From assembly GCF_016863175.1 (NCBI RefSeq), contig NZ_BOOJ01000052.1:62001-126000 (forward strand): 64,000 nt of DNA, read 5' to 3'. This DNA is from Paraplanobispora siamensis. GTDB taxonomy: Bacteria > Actinomycetota > Actinomycetes > Streptosporangiales > Streptosporangiaceae. The position numbers were made by a program, and so were the translations under genes. This document shows positions 14,150-20,629 of this stretch, piece after piece. Below the pieces are notes generated by a model that did not search any database, was not told the origin of the DNA, and was given only the letters and a program-made list of their open reading frames with translations. Each line of letters opens with the position of its first letter. The first letter of the stretch is position 1.

Positions 14150-14223
14150 TCCTGCCCCTGGGAGTCGAACCCAGCGCGACCCGCGTATCAGACGGGGTCC
14201 ACCAACCGGATGGACTGAGCAGG
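14150..14223 (-). tRNA. tRNA-Ile(GAT)
   Basis: The acceptor is CCTGCTC/GGGCAGG, the anticodon loop CTGATAC lies on CCCGT/GCGGG, and A73 is present. Confidence 0.88.
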
Positions 14224-14236
14224 AAGTACAAAACGG

Positions 14237-14319
14237 CGGAGGGTGAGGGAATCGAACCCCCGCAGGTTGCCCTGACTGCGGCGTAGCAAGCCGATGCCTT
14301 ACCTCTCAGCCAACCCTCC
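14237..14319 (-). tRNA. tRNA-Ser(GCT)
   Basis: The acceptor GGAGGGT/ACCCTCC is perfect with G73, the anticodon loop is TTGCTAC, and a long variable arm is present. Confidence 0.9.
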
Positions 14320-14337
14320 AGGACTACCGTGGGCCAG

Positions 14338-14604
14338 GTGACCCGAGCCCTAGCCCCGTGCCACTGCCGCCGCTACGACGTCGCGTGCGGCCGTATCGCC
14401 ACCCAAGAAGATCTGCTGTGCGATACCTGCCGGGACGGGTGCTCACGGATCAGTCTCAGCCGCCCGGGGGCGCCTCCGTCCACGTGCCCGGAGAATGCAC
14501 ACGTGCGGGTCATGTTCGGGTTCGACATCTCCGCATCCGGCACCAGCGCCGCGGTGGCCAGCGTCGACGGAGTGATCGTGCCGCCCCAGGGATTCGAACC
14601 CTGA
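14338..14604 (+). CDS. Putative small zinc-ribbon protein, 88 aa
   Basis: The first half has PCHCRRYDVACGR and LLCDTCRDGC, a four-Cys or six-Cys pattern of small actinophage zinc ribbons. A CTACCGT box lies exactly 7 nt before the GTG at 14338, as in the leaderless late-type genes, though the matching -35-like box is poor. The C-terminal third looks less natural, and the frame ends inside the antisense of tRNA-Leu(CAG), so the true stop or the gene itself is uncertain. Confidence 0.45.
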   Translation: MTRALAPCHCRRYDVACGRIATQEDLLCDTCRDGCSRISLSRPGAPPSTCPENAHVRVMFGFDISASGTSAAVASVDGVIVPPQGFEP

Positions 14605-14652
14605 CTGTCCAGACCCTGAACCTGGTGCCTCCTGCCGTTGGGCTAGAGCGGC
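14579..14652 (-). tRNA. tRNA-Leu(CAG) with short variable region
   Basis: The acceptor is GCCGCTC/GGGCGGC, and the anticodon loop TTCAGGG lies on CCAGG/TCTGG. The anticodon is that of Leu, but the variable region is only 5 nt, unlike class II Leu tRNAs. The identity could therefore differ in vivo. Confidence 0.75.
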
Positions 14653-14668
14653 GCGCCGTACGGCGTGG

Positions 14669-14740
14669 TGTGGACGCCGGGATTCGAACCCGGTCTGCGA
14701 CCGTGGCAGGGCCGCGTGCAGCCAGCAACACTTCATCCAC
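14669..14740 (-). tRNA. tRNA-Gly(GCC)
   Basis: The acceptor is GTGGATG/CGTCCAC, the anticodon loop CTGCCAC lies on CGGCC/GGTCG, and the T-arm is CCGGG/CCCGG. Confidence 0.85.
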
Positions 14741-14838
14741 GCGTCCCCCGTGGCCGCCGGGTGATTCTCATCCGGCGGTGCCGTGGTGACCAGTCCAGCC
14801 GTCCGCTATGAGCGGCGGCCACGGGGAGCCTTGAGGGT

Positions 14839-15456
14839 TTATCGGCTTAGCCAGCGGACGGTAGGGACCGGGTGGGTGTAATCGATCGGGATGCGCACTT
14901 CCCAGTGCCCCGGCCCGCTCAGTGTTTCGCCGGTCGGCCCTCCGCAAGGACATGACCACGGGTTGGGCTCATCACCGTCGACCGGTGGCCACAGCCGTAT
15001 CACCACCAGATCCGTGACCGGCGTCTCCTGCACGTCCTTCCAGTGTTCGATGAAGAACTCCTGCCGGCCTTCGGCGAAGTCCGGCAGGTGCAGATGAGTG
15101 GAGAAAAAGCATCCCCATCGGGCTTCTGCCTGGACCCGGTAGCGGCGCGGCAGGGTGATCGTCCCTGCCAACCACCGGCCGTTCAGGCCACCGGTTTTGA
15201 CTTCCAGCTGGAGCTCGACGGGCTGTGGCAGCCCCAGCTCCTCATGCCGGCGCGCCACGCTCATCTCCACGACCACGGACGCGTCCGCGGCTGACTTCTC
15301 TGAGGCCGCCGCGGACCGTTCAGACGCTGTCGCGGAACGTTCCGATGCCGCCGCTGACTGGCGTGCGGCTTTCTTCATACCGACGTTGTACAGCAGGCTT
15401 CCCAGCGCGATCACCGCGCTGGCCGCCGCCACCCAGGTCTCCGCTTCCCATGTCAC
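14839..15456 (-). CDS. Membrane-anchored protein with coiled coil, about 205 aa
   Basis: The start is taken as the GTG at 15456 because the frame upstream runs into a tRNA gene. Residues about 8-27 form a membrane helix (WVAAASAVIALGSLLYNVGM). A heptad-like ASERSA repeat segment (about 30-60) should be a coiled coil. A soluble C-terminal beta-rich domain (VELQLEVKTGGLNGRWLAG, RVQAEARWGCFFSTHLHLP) ends with a Cys pair (WSCPCGGPTG). Function is unknown. A type II membrane protein with a cytoplasmic or extracellular sensor-like domain is plausible. Confidence 0.6.
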   Translation of the reverse strand: MTWEAETWVAAASAVIALGSLLYNVGMKKAARQSAAASERSATASERSAAASEKSAADASVVVEMSVARRHEELGLPQPVELQLEVKTGGLNGRWLAGTITLPRRYRVQAEARWGCFFSTHLHLPDFAEGRQEFFIEHWKDVQETPVTDLVVIRLWPPVDGDEPNPWSCPCGGPTGETLSGPGHWEVRIPIDYTHPVPTVRWLSR

Positions 15457-15528
15457 AGCGGGGAACCTAGCGGCGACAGGCGGTGTCGTCCGCTGATCGG
15501 CAAATTTCCGGAAAGGAAGGTAGGACAA

Positions 15529-15575
15529 TGCGGCCCCACGGGATGCCCCGCAGCGTGCGCCCCGCAGGGGCCGCA
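15529..15575. terminator. Hairpin upstream of tRNA-Thr(GGT)
   Basis: TGCGGCCCC and GGGGCCGCA form a 9 bp stem in the gap between tRNA-Thr and the membrane protein; it could end or process the tRNA transcript. Confidence 0.4.
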
Positions 15576-15584
15576 CCGTCCTGG

Positions 15585-15657
15585 AGCCCTTGGCGGGGGT
15601 CGAACCCGCCTCTCCGCCGTACCAAGGCGGCATCTCCACCCCGGAGACTGCAAGGGC
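15585..15657 (-). tRNA. tRNA-Thr(GGT)
   Basis: The acceptor GCCCTTG/CAAGGGC is perfect, the anticodon loop TTGGTAC lies on CCGCC/GGCGG, and a T-arm is present. Confidence 0.9.
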
Positions 15658-15668
15658 AAGGGCCGCGC

Positions 15669-16052
15669 TCAGCGGCGTGGGCCCTGGTCGGGGACGTGCC
15701 CCAGCCAGTGCTGTACGGCGTCACGACGGTACCGGAACCGCTGGACCGGCAGGCCGCGGCAGACGCAGTCGGCGGTGTAGCCGGTGCCGGGGCCGCCGAT
15801 GAACAGGGGCCGGTGGTAGGACAGCACCGTGGTGGTGCAGCCCAGGTCGGTCCAGCGCCGCGTCTCCTGGCCGCTGAGGTCCTGGGCGACCTGCTCCACC
15901 GACGGGCAGAACAGCAGCCCGTACCGGTAGGCCCAGCCGTCGGCCACGGCCCGCTTGCGCATGTGGGCGCCGCTGTCGCCGCCGTTGCCCTCCAGGTGCT
16001 GCCAGCAGCCGGGGCCGTCGCACAACAGGAACGGCTTCCAGATGATCGTCAT
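15669..16052 (-). CDS. Hypothetical protein, 127 aa, Cys-containing
   Basis: The ATG at 16052 follows GAGGAGG and the GAGCGA-loop leader hairpin, both typical of this phage. The product begins MTIIWKPFLLCDGPGCWQHL and has a further Cys in LLFCPSVEQ and a pair in YTADCVCRG, a spacing that could bind zinc. Tryptophan and aromatic content is high. It is downstream of tRNA-Gln(TTG) on the same strand and may share its transcript. Function is unknown. Confidence 0.68.
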   Translation of the reverse strand: MTIIWKPFLLCDGPGCWQHLEGNGGDSGAHMRKRAVADGWAYRYGLLFCPSVEQVAQDLSGQETRRWTDLGCTTTVLSYHRPLFIGGPGTGYTADCVCRGLPVQRFRYRRDAVQHWLGHVPDQGPRR

Positions 16053-16066
16053 GGTTGCCTCCTCTT

Positions 16067-16087
16067 CGCGTGGTCGCTCTCCACGCG
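16067..16087 (-). promoter_or_regulatory. Leader hairpin with AGAGCGA loop
   Basis: On the minus strand CGCGTGG - AGAGCGA - CCACGCG forms a 7 bp stem that shares no sequence with other members except the loop. It is good evidence of covariation. Confidence 0.68.
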
Positions 16088-16091
16088 CCAG

Positions 16092-16164
16092 CTCCGGGAG
16101 CAGGATTCGAACCTGCGCAGGCGGGTTCCAAAGACCCGTTGCCGAACCAGCACGGCGTCCCGGA
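16092..16164 (-). tRNA. tRNA-Gln(TTG)
   Basis: The acceptor TCCGGGA/TCCCGGA is perfect with G73, and the anticodon loop CTTTGGA lies on CGGGT/ACCCG. Confidence 0.9.
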
Positions 16165-16208
16165 TCGGGTCTGCTGATAATTAGCGAGATCACGAATGAG
16201 GAGGCGCA

Positions 16209-16973
16209 GTGTCGACGATTCCCCTGTTCCGGCGGATCGCAGACGAACTCCGTGAGGCCATCCTTGATGGTCATCTGGCGCCAGGCGACCAGGTGCCTTC
16301 GGAGAGCGATCTCACCGCCCGCTACGCCACGACCAGATCCACGGTCCGCAAAGCAATCGCGCTGCTGCGGGCAGAGGGCCGCATCTTCAGCTCCCAGGGC
16401 AGCCGCTCCTATGTGTGCTCCCGGCCGGCGCTGCTGATGGTCTCCACCGGCAGCCAGTGGCGCTCCCGACGGGATGAGGGCGTCACCAGCCTCAACGCCG
16501 GGCAGGGTAACGCTGTGGAGCAGAACCTGCTGGAGGTCACCGAAGCTGACCCTCCTGCCGATGTGGCCGCACTACTTGGCCTGGCAGCCGACGAACGTGT
16601 CATCGTCCGGCGGTACGGGGTCCTCATCGGGATCGACCTGATCCAGCTGCGTACCGCCTACTACCCGATCGCCCTGTTCGCCGCCACGGCGGTCGCTGAG
16701 CCGCGCCGTATCCAAGGCGGCGCACTGGCACTGTTCGAAGATGAACTGGGTGGCCACGTCGCACGGTTCGTGGAGCGGTTGTCCATCCGGATGCCGACGC
16801 CGCAGGAGAGCGTGACGCTGCGGCTATCGGCCGGAGTTCCCATGGTGCGCACGGTGCGGGCAGCCTACGACGCCTCCGGCCATGTGGTTGAGGTCATGGA
16901 TTCCACCGCGCCGGGTGACGTCTGCACGTTTGAGTACGTTATCGATGTCCCGCCACCGGCTGAGCGCAGCTGA
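16209..16973 (+). CDS. GntR-family regulator, HutC subfamily
   Basis: The product (254 aa) has an N-terminal GntR winged helix (RRIADELREAILDGHLAPGD, LPSE-type PSESDLTARYATTRSTVRKA, LLRAEGRIFSSQGS) and a C-terminal UTRA-type ligand domain (about 90-250; VEQNLLEVTEADPPADVAAL, VIVRRYGVLIGIDLIQLRTA, YYPIALF). Such proteins are one-component repressors that respond to a small ligand. The GTG follows GAGGAGG. It is monocistronic, on the plus strand within the tRNA array. A second, related GntR gene lies at 57223-57981. Confidence 0.85.
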   Translation: MSTIPLFRRIADELREAILDGHLAPGDQVPSESDLTARYATTRSTVRKAIALLRAEGRIFSSQGSRSYVCSRPALLMVSTGSQWRSRRDEGVTSLNAGQGNAVEQNLLEVTEADPPADVAALLGLAADERVIVRRYGVLIGIDLIQLRTAYYPIALFAATAVAEPRRIQGGALALFEDELGGHVARFVERLSIRMPTPQESVTLRLSAGVPMVRTVRAAYDASGHVVEVMDSTAPGDVCTFEYVIDVPPPAERS

Positions 16974-16978
16974 TTCCC

Positions 16979-17380
16979 TCAGGCCCTTCGCTTTCCACCG
17001 CGCTTCTTCTTGGCCCGCCGTCTCTTCTTCGGTGAGGGCGGCGGTGTGATCTTGCAGCCCATCTCCCAGCGCGGCCCCATCCGCCGCCAGCGGCACAGGC
17101 CGGCGCCGTCGTCCGACAGCGACACCGTGCACTGGCAGCCGGTGCACAGGCCCCCGGCCAGGACCTTGCGGGCCAGTTCCTCCATCGCTGCGATGGGGTC
17201 GCGGTGGCCCTGCGCGGTGATGCGGGCGCCGCGGTACTGGGCGTGGGCATACCAGGCGGCCTCCTCCATCGGCACGTCGTCGTGCAGGTAGCCGAATTCG
17301 AAGTTCGTGGCGCCGCTTCGGCCGATCAGGTCGACGCAGGCGATGGCGGCGTCCGTTTCGAACCAAGGGGTGTCGTGCAC
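16979..17380 (-). CDS. Actinophage hypothetical protein, 133 aa, with basic tail
   Basis: The segment TDAAIACVDLIGRSGATNFE then FGYLHDDVPMEEAAWYAHAQ and YRGARI matches a small protein family common in actinobacteriophages with no known role. A Cys pair (GLCTGCQC) and a third Cys suggest metal binding. The C-terminal 20 residues are nearly all Lys/Arg (SPKKRRRAKKKRGGKRRA), so the protein probably binds nucleic acid. The GTG start at 17380 follows GGGAG. Confidence 0.72.
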   Translation of the reverse strand: MHDTPWFETDAAIACVDLIGRSGATNFEFGYLHDDVPMEEAAWYAHAQYRGARITAQGHRDPIAAMEELARKVLAGGLCTGCQCTVSLSDDGAGLCRWRRMGPRWEMGCKITPPPSPKKRRRAKKKRGGKRRA

Positions 17381-17410
17381 GTCTCTCCCAGGGTGTGCTG
17401 CGGATGGTTG

Positions 17411-17483
17411 AGCCCCCGGCCGGGATCGAACCGGCGGCCTCCCGATTACGAAACGGGCGCTCTGCCTGCTGAGCTTCAGGGGC
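17411..17483 (-). tRNA. tRNA-Thr(CGT)
   Basis: The acceptor is GCCCCTG/CGGGGGC (one T-G), the anticodon loop is TTCGTAA, and the T-loop is TTCGATC. The closing anticodon pair is a T:T. Confidence 0.82.
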
Positions 17484-17487
17484 ACGG

Positions 17488-17560
17488 CTGCCAGGGCTGG
17501 ATTCGAACCAGCACCATCCCGCTCCAGAGGCGGGCGTCCTTCCAGTTAGACGACCTGGCA
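17488..17560 (-). tRNA. tRNA-Gln(CTG)
   Basis: The acceptor TGCCAGG/CCTGGCA is perfect with G73, and the anticodon loop CTCTGGA lies on CCCGC/GCGGG. Confidence 0.9.
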
Positions 17561-17565
17561 TCAGG

Positions 17566-17612
17566 TAGGGGTTTGAGCCCGGCGCGTCTTCCGGTTCCGC
17601 CATTCCCCCACA
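17566..17612 (-). pseudogene. Truncated tRNA-Leu(CAA), 5' half only
   Basis: On the minus strand, GGCGGAACCGGAAGACGCG is the D-arm of a Leu tRNA and is followed by CGGG-CTCAAAC-CCC, an anticodon arm reading CAA. The variable arm, T-arm and 3' acceptor are missing, and tRNA-Gln(CTG) starts within a few bases. It looks like a deletion remnant. Confidence 0.6.
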
Positions 17613-17614
17613 GG

Positions 17615-17686
17615 TGCGTCGCCAGGGATTCGAACCCTGATCCACGGATTAAGAGTCCGCTGCATAGCCGATCATGCTCGCGACAC
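17615..17686 (-). tRNA. tRNA-Lys(CTT)
   Basis: The acceptor is GTGTCGC/GCGACGC, the anticodon loop CTCTTAA lies on GCGGA/TCCGT, and the T-arm is CAGGG/CCCTG. Confidence 0.88.
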
Positions 17687-17693
17687 CAGAGAG

Positions 17694-17765
17694 TCGGAAC
17701 GGCAGGACTTGAACCTGCGACCTCCTGCACCCCGAGCAGGCGCGCTCCCTCTGCGCTACGTTCCG
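17694..17765 (-). tRNA. tRNA-Pro(GGG)
   Basis: The acceptor CGGAACG/CGTTCCG is perfect, the D-arm is Pro-like (TAGCGCAG..GAGCGC), and the anticodon loop is TCGGGGT. Position 33 is C in place of the near-universal T. Confidence 0.83.
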
Positions 17766-17769
17766 CTGG

Positions 17770-17841
17770 TCCCGCATGCGGGAGTCGAACCCGCTTCTCC
17801 GGGGTGGAAGCCCGGCGCCGCACCACCACGGCTTATGCGGA
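17770..17841 (-). tRNA. tRNA-Gly(TCC)
   Basis: The acceptor is TCCGCAT/ATGCGGG, the anticodon loop CTTCCAC lies on CCGGG/CCCGG, and a T-arm is present. Confidence 0.87.
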
Positions 17842-17958
17842 TCGATGACGGACCCGGGTCATGACTCCCGGGCCGGCACCGCGATGGCAGACGTGACCCG
17901 ATACCGCAGAGCCCCCGGCCGCAGGGGTGCCTCTCAGTGCCACGTGATCTGTCATCAG

Positions 17959-18030
17959 TGACTCCCCAGGGAATCGAACCCCATCCCCCCGGTTTTCAGC
18001 CGGGTGCTCTACCGGGTGAGCTAGAGAGTC
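17959..18030 (-). tRNA. tRNA-Phe(GAA)
   Basis: The acceptor is GACTCTC/GGGAGTC, the D-arm is canonical, and the anticodon loop CTGAAAA lies on CCCGG/CCGGG. Confidence 0.9.
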
Positions 18031-18136
18031 ATCGTGTGCGGTTCCTCCGATGCGGGTTCGCCGGGCGCCAGGAGCAACCTGCTGAAGCCGTGGCGGGCCA
18101 CCGCGCCCCCCGTGCCGGTGGGGGCCGGTGGCCGCG

Positions 18137-18210
18137 TCGGGATGGCTGGATTCGAACCAGCGACCTCACGCACCCGAAGCGCGTGCGCTGCCAAACTGCG
18201 CTACATCCCG
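18137..18210 (-). tRNA. tRNA-Pro(CGG)
   Basis: The acceptor CGGGATG/CATCCCG is perfect, the D-arm is Pro-like, and the anticodon loop TTCGGGT lies on CGCGC/GCGTG. Confidence 0.85.
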
Positions 18211-18221
18211 GTGGTGGTGCG

Positions 18222-18295
18222 TACCCGTGGCAGGACTCGAACCTGCGACATCCTGCTCCGTAGGCAGGCGCTCTGGTCCACTGAGCTACACGGGC
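18222..18295 (-). tRNA. tRNA-Arg(ACG)
   Basis: The acceptor is GCCCGTG/CACGGGT and the anticodon loop CTACGGA lies on CCTGC/GCAGG. A34 would be edited to inosine by host TadA. Confidence 0.9.
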
Positions 18296-18299
18296 GTGG

Positions 18300-18400
18300 C
18301 TGGGACTCCGGAGGGGAGTCGATCCCCCGGCAGACGCCTGGCCGCTTCAGGTTCCCCTGTTCACGGATCTCGCCTCCAGGTCGCCACCGCCGACGTGGGC
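18300..18400 (-). other. tRNA-like degenerate sequence
   Basis: A T-arm-like GGGGG-ATCGACT-CCCC is present on the minus strand, but the acceptor arms do not pair and no anticodon loop with a T33 can be drawn. It may be a decayed tRNA gene. Confidence 0.3.
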
Positions 18401-18439
18401 GGTCGCCGTCCCGCCGCTACGGCTTCGCGGAGTCCCAGG

Positions 18440-18512
18440 CGCCTGAGACCGGATTCGAACCGGCACCTCCCGGCTTGACGGGCCGGAGCACTGACCGTTG
18501 TGCTACCCAGGC
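18440..18512 (-). tRNA. tRNA-Asp(GTC)
   Basis: The acceptor is GCCTGGG/CTCAGGC (one G-U) with G73, and the anticodon loop CCGTCAA lies on CCGGC/GCCGG. Position 33 is C. Confidence 0.83.
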
Positions 18513-18593
18513 ATCGGCGGGAGGCGGGCCCCGCCCGTGCTTGTTGATCCGCGCGTCGGCGGACCGCCCCGCTCGCTCTCGCGCGGGGTCACG

Positions 18594-18666
18594 TCGCGAC
18601 GGCCGGGGTCGAACCGGCGTGCCCACCCTTATAAGAGGTGTGCTCTGCCTGCTGAGCTACGTCGCG
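18594..18666 (-). tRNA. tRNA-Ile(TAT)
   Basis: The acceptor CGCGACG/CGTCGCG is perfect and the anticodon loop CTTATAA lies on CACCT/GGGTG. A UAU anticodon reads AUA directly, without the lysidine-modified CAU tRNA used by most bacteria. Confidence 0.85.
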
Positions 18667-18708
18667 TGGGGTGGTCGGGTGCCACACGCCTGGGGAGCCT
18701 GATCGAAA

Positions 18709-18724
18709 TCGAAGGAGCGTTCGA
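18709..18724 (+). promoter_or_regulatory. Orphan leader-like hairpin
   Basis: TCGAA - GGAGCG - TTCGA is followed by GACAGGAGACC. The surrounding bases (ATCGAAATCGAAGGAGCG) resemble the leader before 44705. No gene of good quality follows on this strand, so it may be the remnant of a lost gene. Confidence 0.4.
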
Positions 18725-18772
18725 CAGACAGGAGACCTAGGCGGGGGTGTGGTGCATGTGGCACCCGATCGC

Positions 18773-18844
18773 GGGATCCGGCGGGACTCGAACCCGCATC
18801 TCCGCCCTTGACAGGGCGGGCTCTACACCTTGAGCTACGGTCCC
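18773..18844 (-). tRNA. tRNA with GTC anticodon (Asp?), 8 nt anticodon loop
   Basis: The acceptor is GGGACCG/CGGATCC with one A:A mismatch; D-arm and T-arm are canonical. The anticodon stem CCGCC/GGCGG closes an 8 nt loop CTGTCAAG. It could be a second tRNA-Asp, a frameshift-type tRNA or a decaying copy. Confidence 0.6.
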
Positions 18845-18953
18845 TTCCGATGGTTGCAGGCGTGATTCACGTGGTCGCGATCCGCGTGGAGCGCCCTTCG
18901 ATCCCTGGGGTGTGCGCACGGTCCCGGCCCATCGGAGACCGGGGAGGGATCGG

Positions 18954-19026
18954 TGGACCAGCCGGGGCTCGAACCCGGAACTCCTGCTTGCAAGGCAGGT
19001 GTGATGCCGAATTTCACCAAAGGCCC
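18954..19026 (-). tRNA. tRNA-Ala(TGC)
   Basis: The outer acceptor pairs GGGCC/GGTCC include a G3:U70 pair, the Ala identity signal; the two inner pairs are mismatched. The anticodon stem CCTGC/GCAGG closes an 8 nt loop CTTGCAAG. The T-arm is CCGGG/CCCGG. Confidence 0.72.
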
Positions 19027-19203
19027 ATGGTGGGTCCGGCCGCGGTCGGCGGCCGGACCCGGGATCCCCGGGGCGCGGCTGGCGGGTGGCTGCCGTGCCG
19101 GCCGAACCGGAACGCAGCGTCCATGGCCAGCCGCGGCCTGGGGATCGTCTTGGTGTCTTCCGCTGTTGAGATGTCAGGTAGCACGCCCGTGCGTGGGGCG
19201 TCG

Positions 19204-19277
19204 CAGGGAAGGCAGGAGTTGAACCTGCAACCAGCGGTTTTGGAGACCACTGCTCTGCCGGGTTGAGCTACTTCCCC
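19204..19277 (-). tRNA. tRNA-Trp(CCA)
   Basis: The acceptor is GGGGAAG/CTTCCCT (one G-U) with G73, and the anticodon loop CTCCAAA lies on GTGGT/ACCGC. It is the first tRNA transcribed from the 19.49 kb promoter. Confidence 0.92.
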
Positions 19278-19351
19278 ATGTGCTGTTGTGGCCGGGAATG
19301 GAAAACCGCCCCGGACCTGGGTCCCGACGGGCGGCTGCGGCTGTCGACCGG

Positions 19352-19435
19352 TTACCCGGTCGCTTTCCGCAATCGCCCGTCGGGTCGGGCCTGCGACTCC
19401 GTGGGGGCGGGGTGCTGCCAGCCGTTGCTGCTCAT
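19352..19435 (-). CDS. Possible 27 aa leader peptide at head of tRNA array
   Basis: The ATG at 19435 follows GAAGGGAGGGGA and lies about 50 nt after the early-type promoter. The short frame (MSSNGWQHPAPTESQARP...) ends 75 nt before tRNA-Trp. It could be a short peptide or a chance frame. Confidence 0.4.
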   Translation of the reverse strand: MSSNGWQHPAPTESQARPDGRLRKATG

Positions 19436-19482
19436 GCTGTCCCCTCCCTTCGGTGTCGCTTGCCGTACCGCCAACACCATCC

Positions 19483-19500
19483 AATGTACATGTACTTAGC
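19483..19500 (-). promoter_or_regulatory. Early-type promoter motif for right part of tRNA array
   Basis: On the minus strand this reads GCTAAGTACATGTACATT, with TACATT as the -10. It points to tRNA-Trp and the whole 19.3-14.0 kb array. Confidence 0.7.
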
Positions 19501-19555
19501 GATTGGCGTCAACGGGTTTTCGTCTGTGCCTGTTCCAGCCTTGGCCAATCCTGGG

Positions 19556-19870
19556 TTACCTGCCGCGCCGGAACAGCCGTAGCCGTTGCCACAGTCGCGC
19601 CCGCCGCCAGGTCTCCCCCATCACGTGAAGGCCCCAGTGCGGCTTCCCGCCGTTGGCGTCGCAGGTGTCGCAGGCGTCGGCCACCCGCCACAGCCGGCTG
19701 CACTCACAGCGCCACACGTCGCCGACGTCGCCGTCCACCTCCGTGGTGGTGAAGTCGACGTCGGGGGAGTTGGGCTCCATGAGCGACCGCGGCACCCGAA
19801 CCGCCCGCTCCCGCATCGGTGGCCGGCACGCGTGCGCGGCCCGGGGGGTCTGGTAGGCCCAGGACACCAT
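19556..19870 (-). CDS. Small actinophage protein with Cys clusters, 104 aa
   Basis: The ATG overlaps the preceding stop (ATGA at 19870). After an N-terminal basic segment, the core WRCECSRLWRVADACDTCD provides four Cys in a zinc-ribbon-like layout, followed by GGKPHWGLHVMGETWRRARL and an Arg-rich tail. This is a familiar type of small actinophage protein of unknown role. Confidence 0.65.
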   Translation of the reverse strand: MVSWAYQTPRAAHACRPPMRERAVRVPRSLMEPNSPDVDFTTTEVDGDVGDVWRCECSRLWRVADACDTCDANGGKPHWGLHVMGETWRRARLWQRLRLFRRGR

Positions 19871-20229
19871 CACACCGCCTGCGGGACGGGTTCGCTCAGG
19901 GCGTCCAGGTTCAGGGCGCCCAGGAAGGCGTCGACGAACCGCGGGCCGATGTGCACGGCCAGGCCGCCGATCTCCGACATGATGCCGGCGGCCGAAGCCG
20001 GGTCCAGCAGTAGGGTGATGCGGGCGGTGTCGGTGCTGGCCCGCACGATGCCCGACAGGCGGATGGCCAGGCTGGGCCCGGTCACCGGCTGGTCGACCAG
20101 GCACGCTTCGACTTCCTGCACGATGACGGCGTGGCGCAGGTCGATCTGGTCGGTGGGGGCGATGTTGCCGGGCAGGAAGCGCGGGTCGTCCACCGCATAC
20201 AGCGTTCGCGCCTTCGAATCATTGCTCAT
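19870..20229 (-). CDS. Hypothetical protein, 119 aa
   Basis: The product (MSNDSKARTLYAVDDPRFLP...) is an alpha/beta protein with a hydrophobic middle (TARITLLLDPASAAGIMSEI). A copy of the GCTAAGTAC motif overlaps the start codon itself (20221-20238). It is coupled to the next gene by ATGA overlap. No family is recognised. Confidence 0.6.
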   Translation of the reverse strand: MSNDSKARTLYAVDDPRFLPGNIAPTDQIDLRHAVIVQEVEACLVDQPVTGPSLAIRLSGIVRASTDTARITLLLDPASAAGIMSEIGGLAVHIGPRFVDAFLGALNLDALSEPVPQAV

Positions 20230-20238
20230 GTACTTAGC
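20221..20238 (-). promoter_or_regulatory. Early-type motif overlapping a start codon
   Basis: On the minus strand this reads GCTAAGTACATGAGCAAT, and the ATG is the start of the 20229 gene. The -10 half is degenerate, so this copy may act as an operator or roadblock and not as a promoter. Confidence 0.45.
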
Positions 20239-20281
20239 ATGTCAGTGGGGTGGAGGTACCTCCGGGAATCTTTGCCAAAGA

Positions 20282-20626
20282 TCAGCTGCAAGTTGGGGTG
20301 GGGCCCGCCGGCCGGTCGGTGTCTTCGATGATCAGGCTGACGCCCCACAGCCGGGCCCACACCAGGCCGGGCTGCGGCGCCAGGATGAGGTCGAAGGTGA
20401 CCATCGGGGGTGGCCCGTCGCCGTGGTACGGCACCGGGATCGGCAGCACCCAGCGCCGGCCGGGTTCGGCGTAGTCCAGCAGGGCGAAGGCCTCCGGCAG
20501 GGTGATGACCATCGATGCCCGGATGGCTGCCGGATCCATCGTGTTGGCGTGCAGCGCGGCCACCATGCGGAAGACCTTGCCGATCAGGGCGCTGGCGGCG
20601 TGGTCCGGGCGTTCGATCGGCACCAT
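20282..20626 (-). CDS. Hypothetical protein, 114 aa
   Basis: The product is a mixed alpha/beta protein (HAASALIGKVFRMVAALHAN, MVTFDLILAPQPGLVWARLW). The ATG lies 3 nt after the upstream stop, so it is coupled to the 20630 gene. Both proteins have the order of a helical N-terminus and strands containing LPEAFAL / LPEGFALVL, which could mean a common ancestor. Confidence 0.6.
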   Translation of the reverse strand: MVPIERPDHAASALIGKVFRMVAALHANTMDPAAIRASMVITLPEAFALLDYAEPGRRWVLPIPVPYHGDGPPPMVTFDLILAPQPGLVWARLWGVSLIIEDTDRPAGPTPTCS

Positions 20627-20629
20627 CGC

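Noticed and set aside
14030-18740. Plus-strand frames of 60-220 residues across the tRNA genes
   Set aside because: They are antisense to tRNA genes and repeatedly contain the translated T-arm (for example ..RFEPAT..), a well-known artefact.
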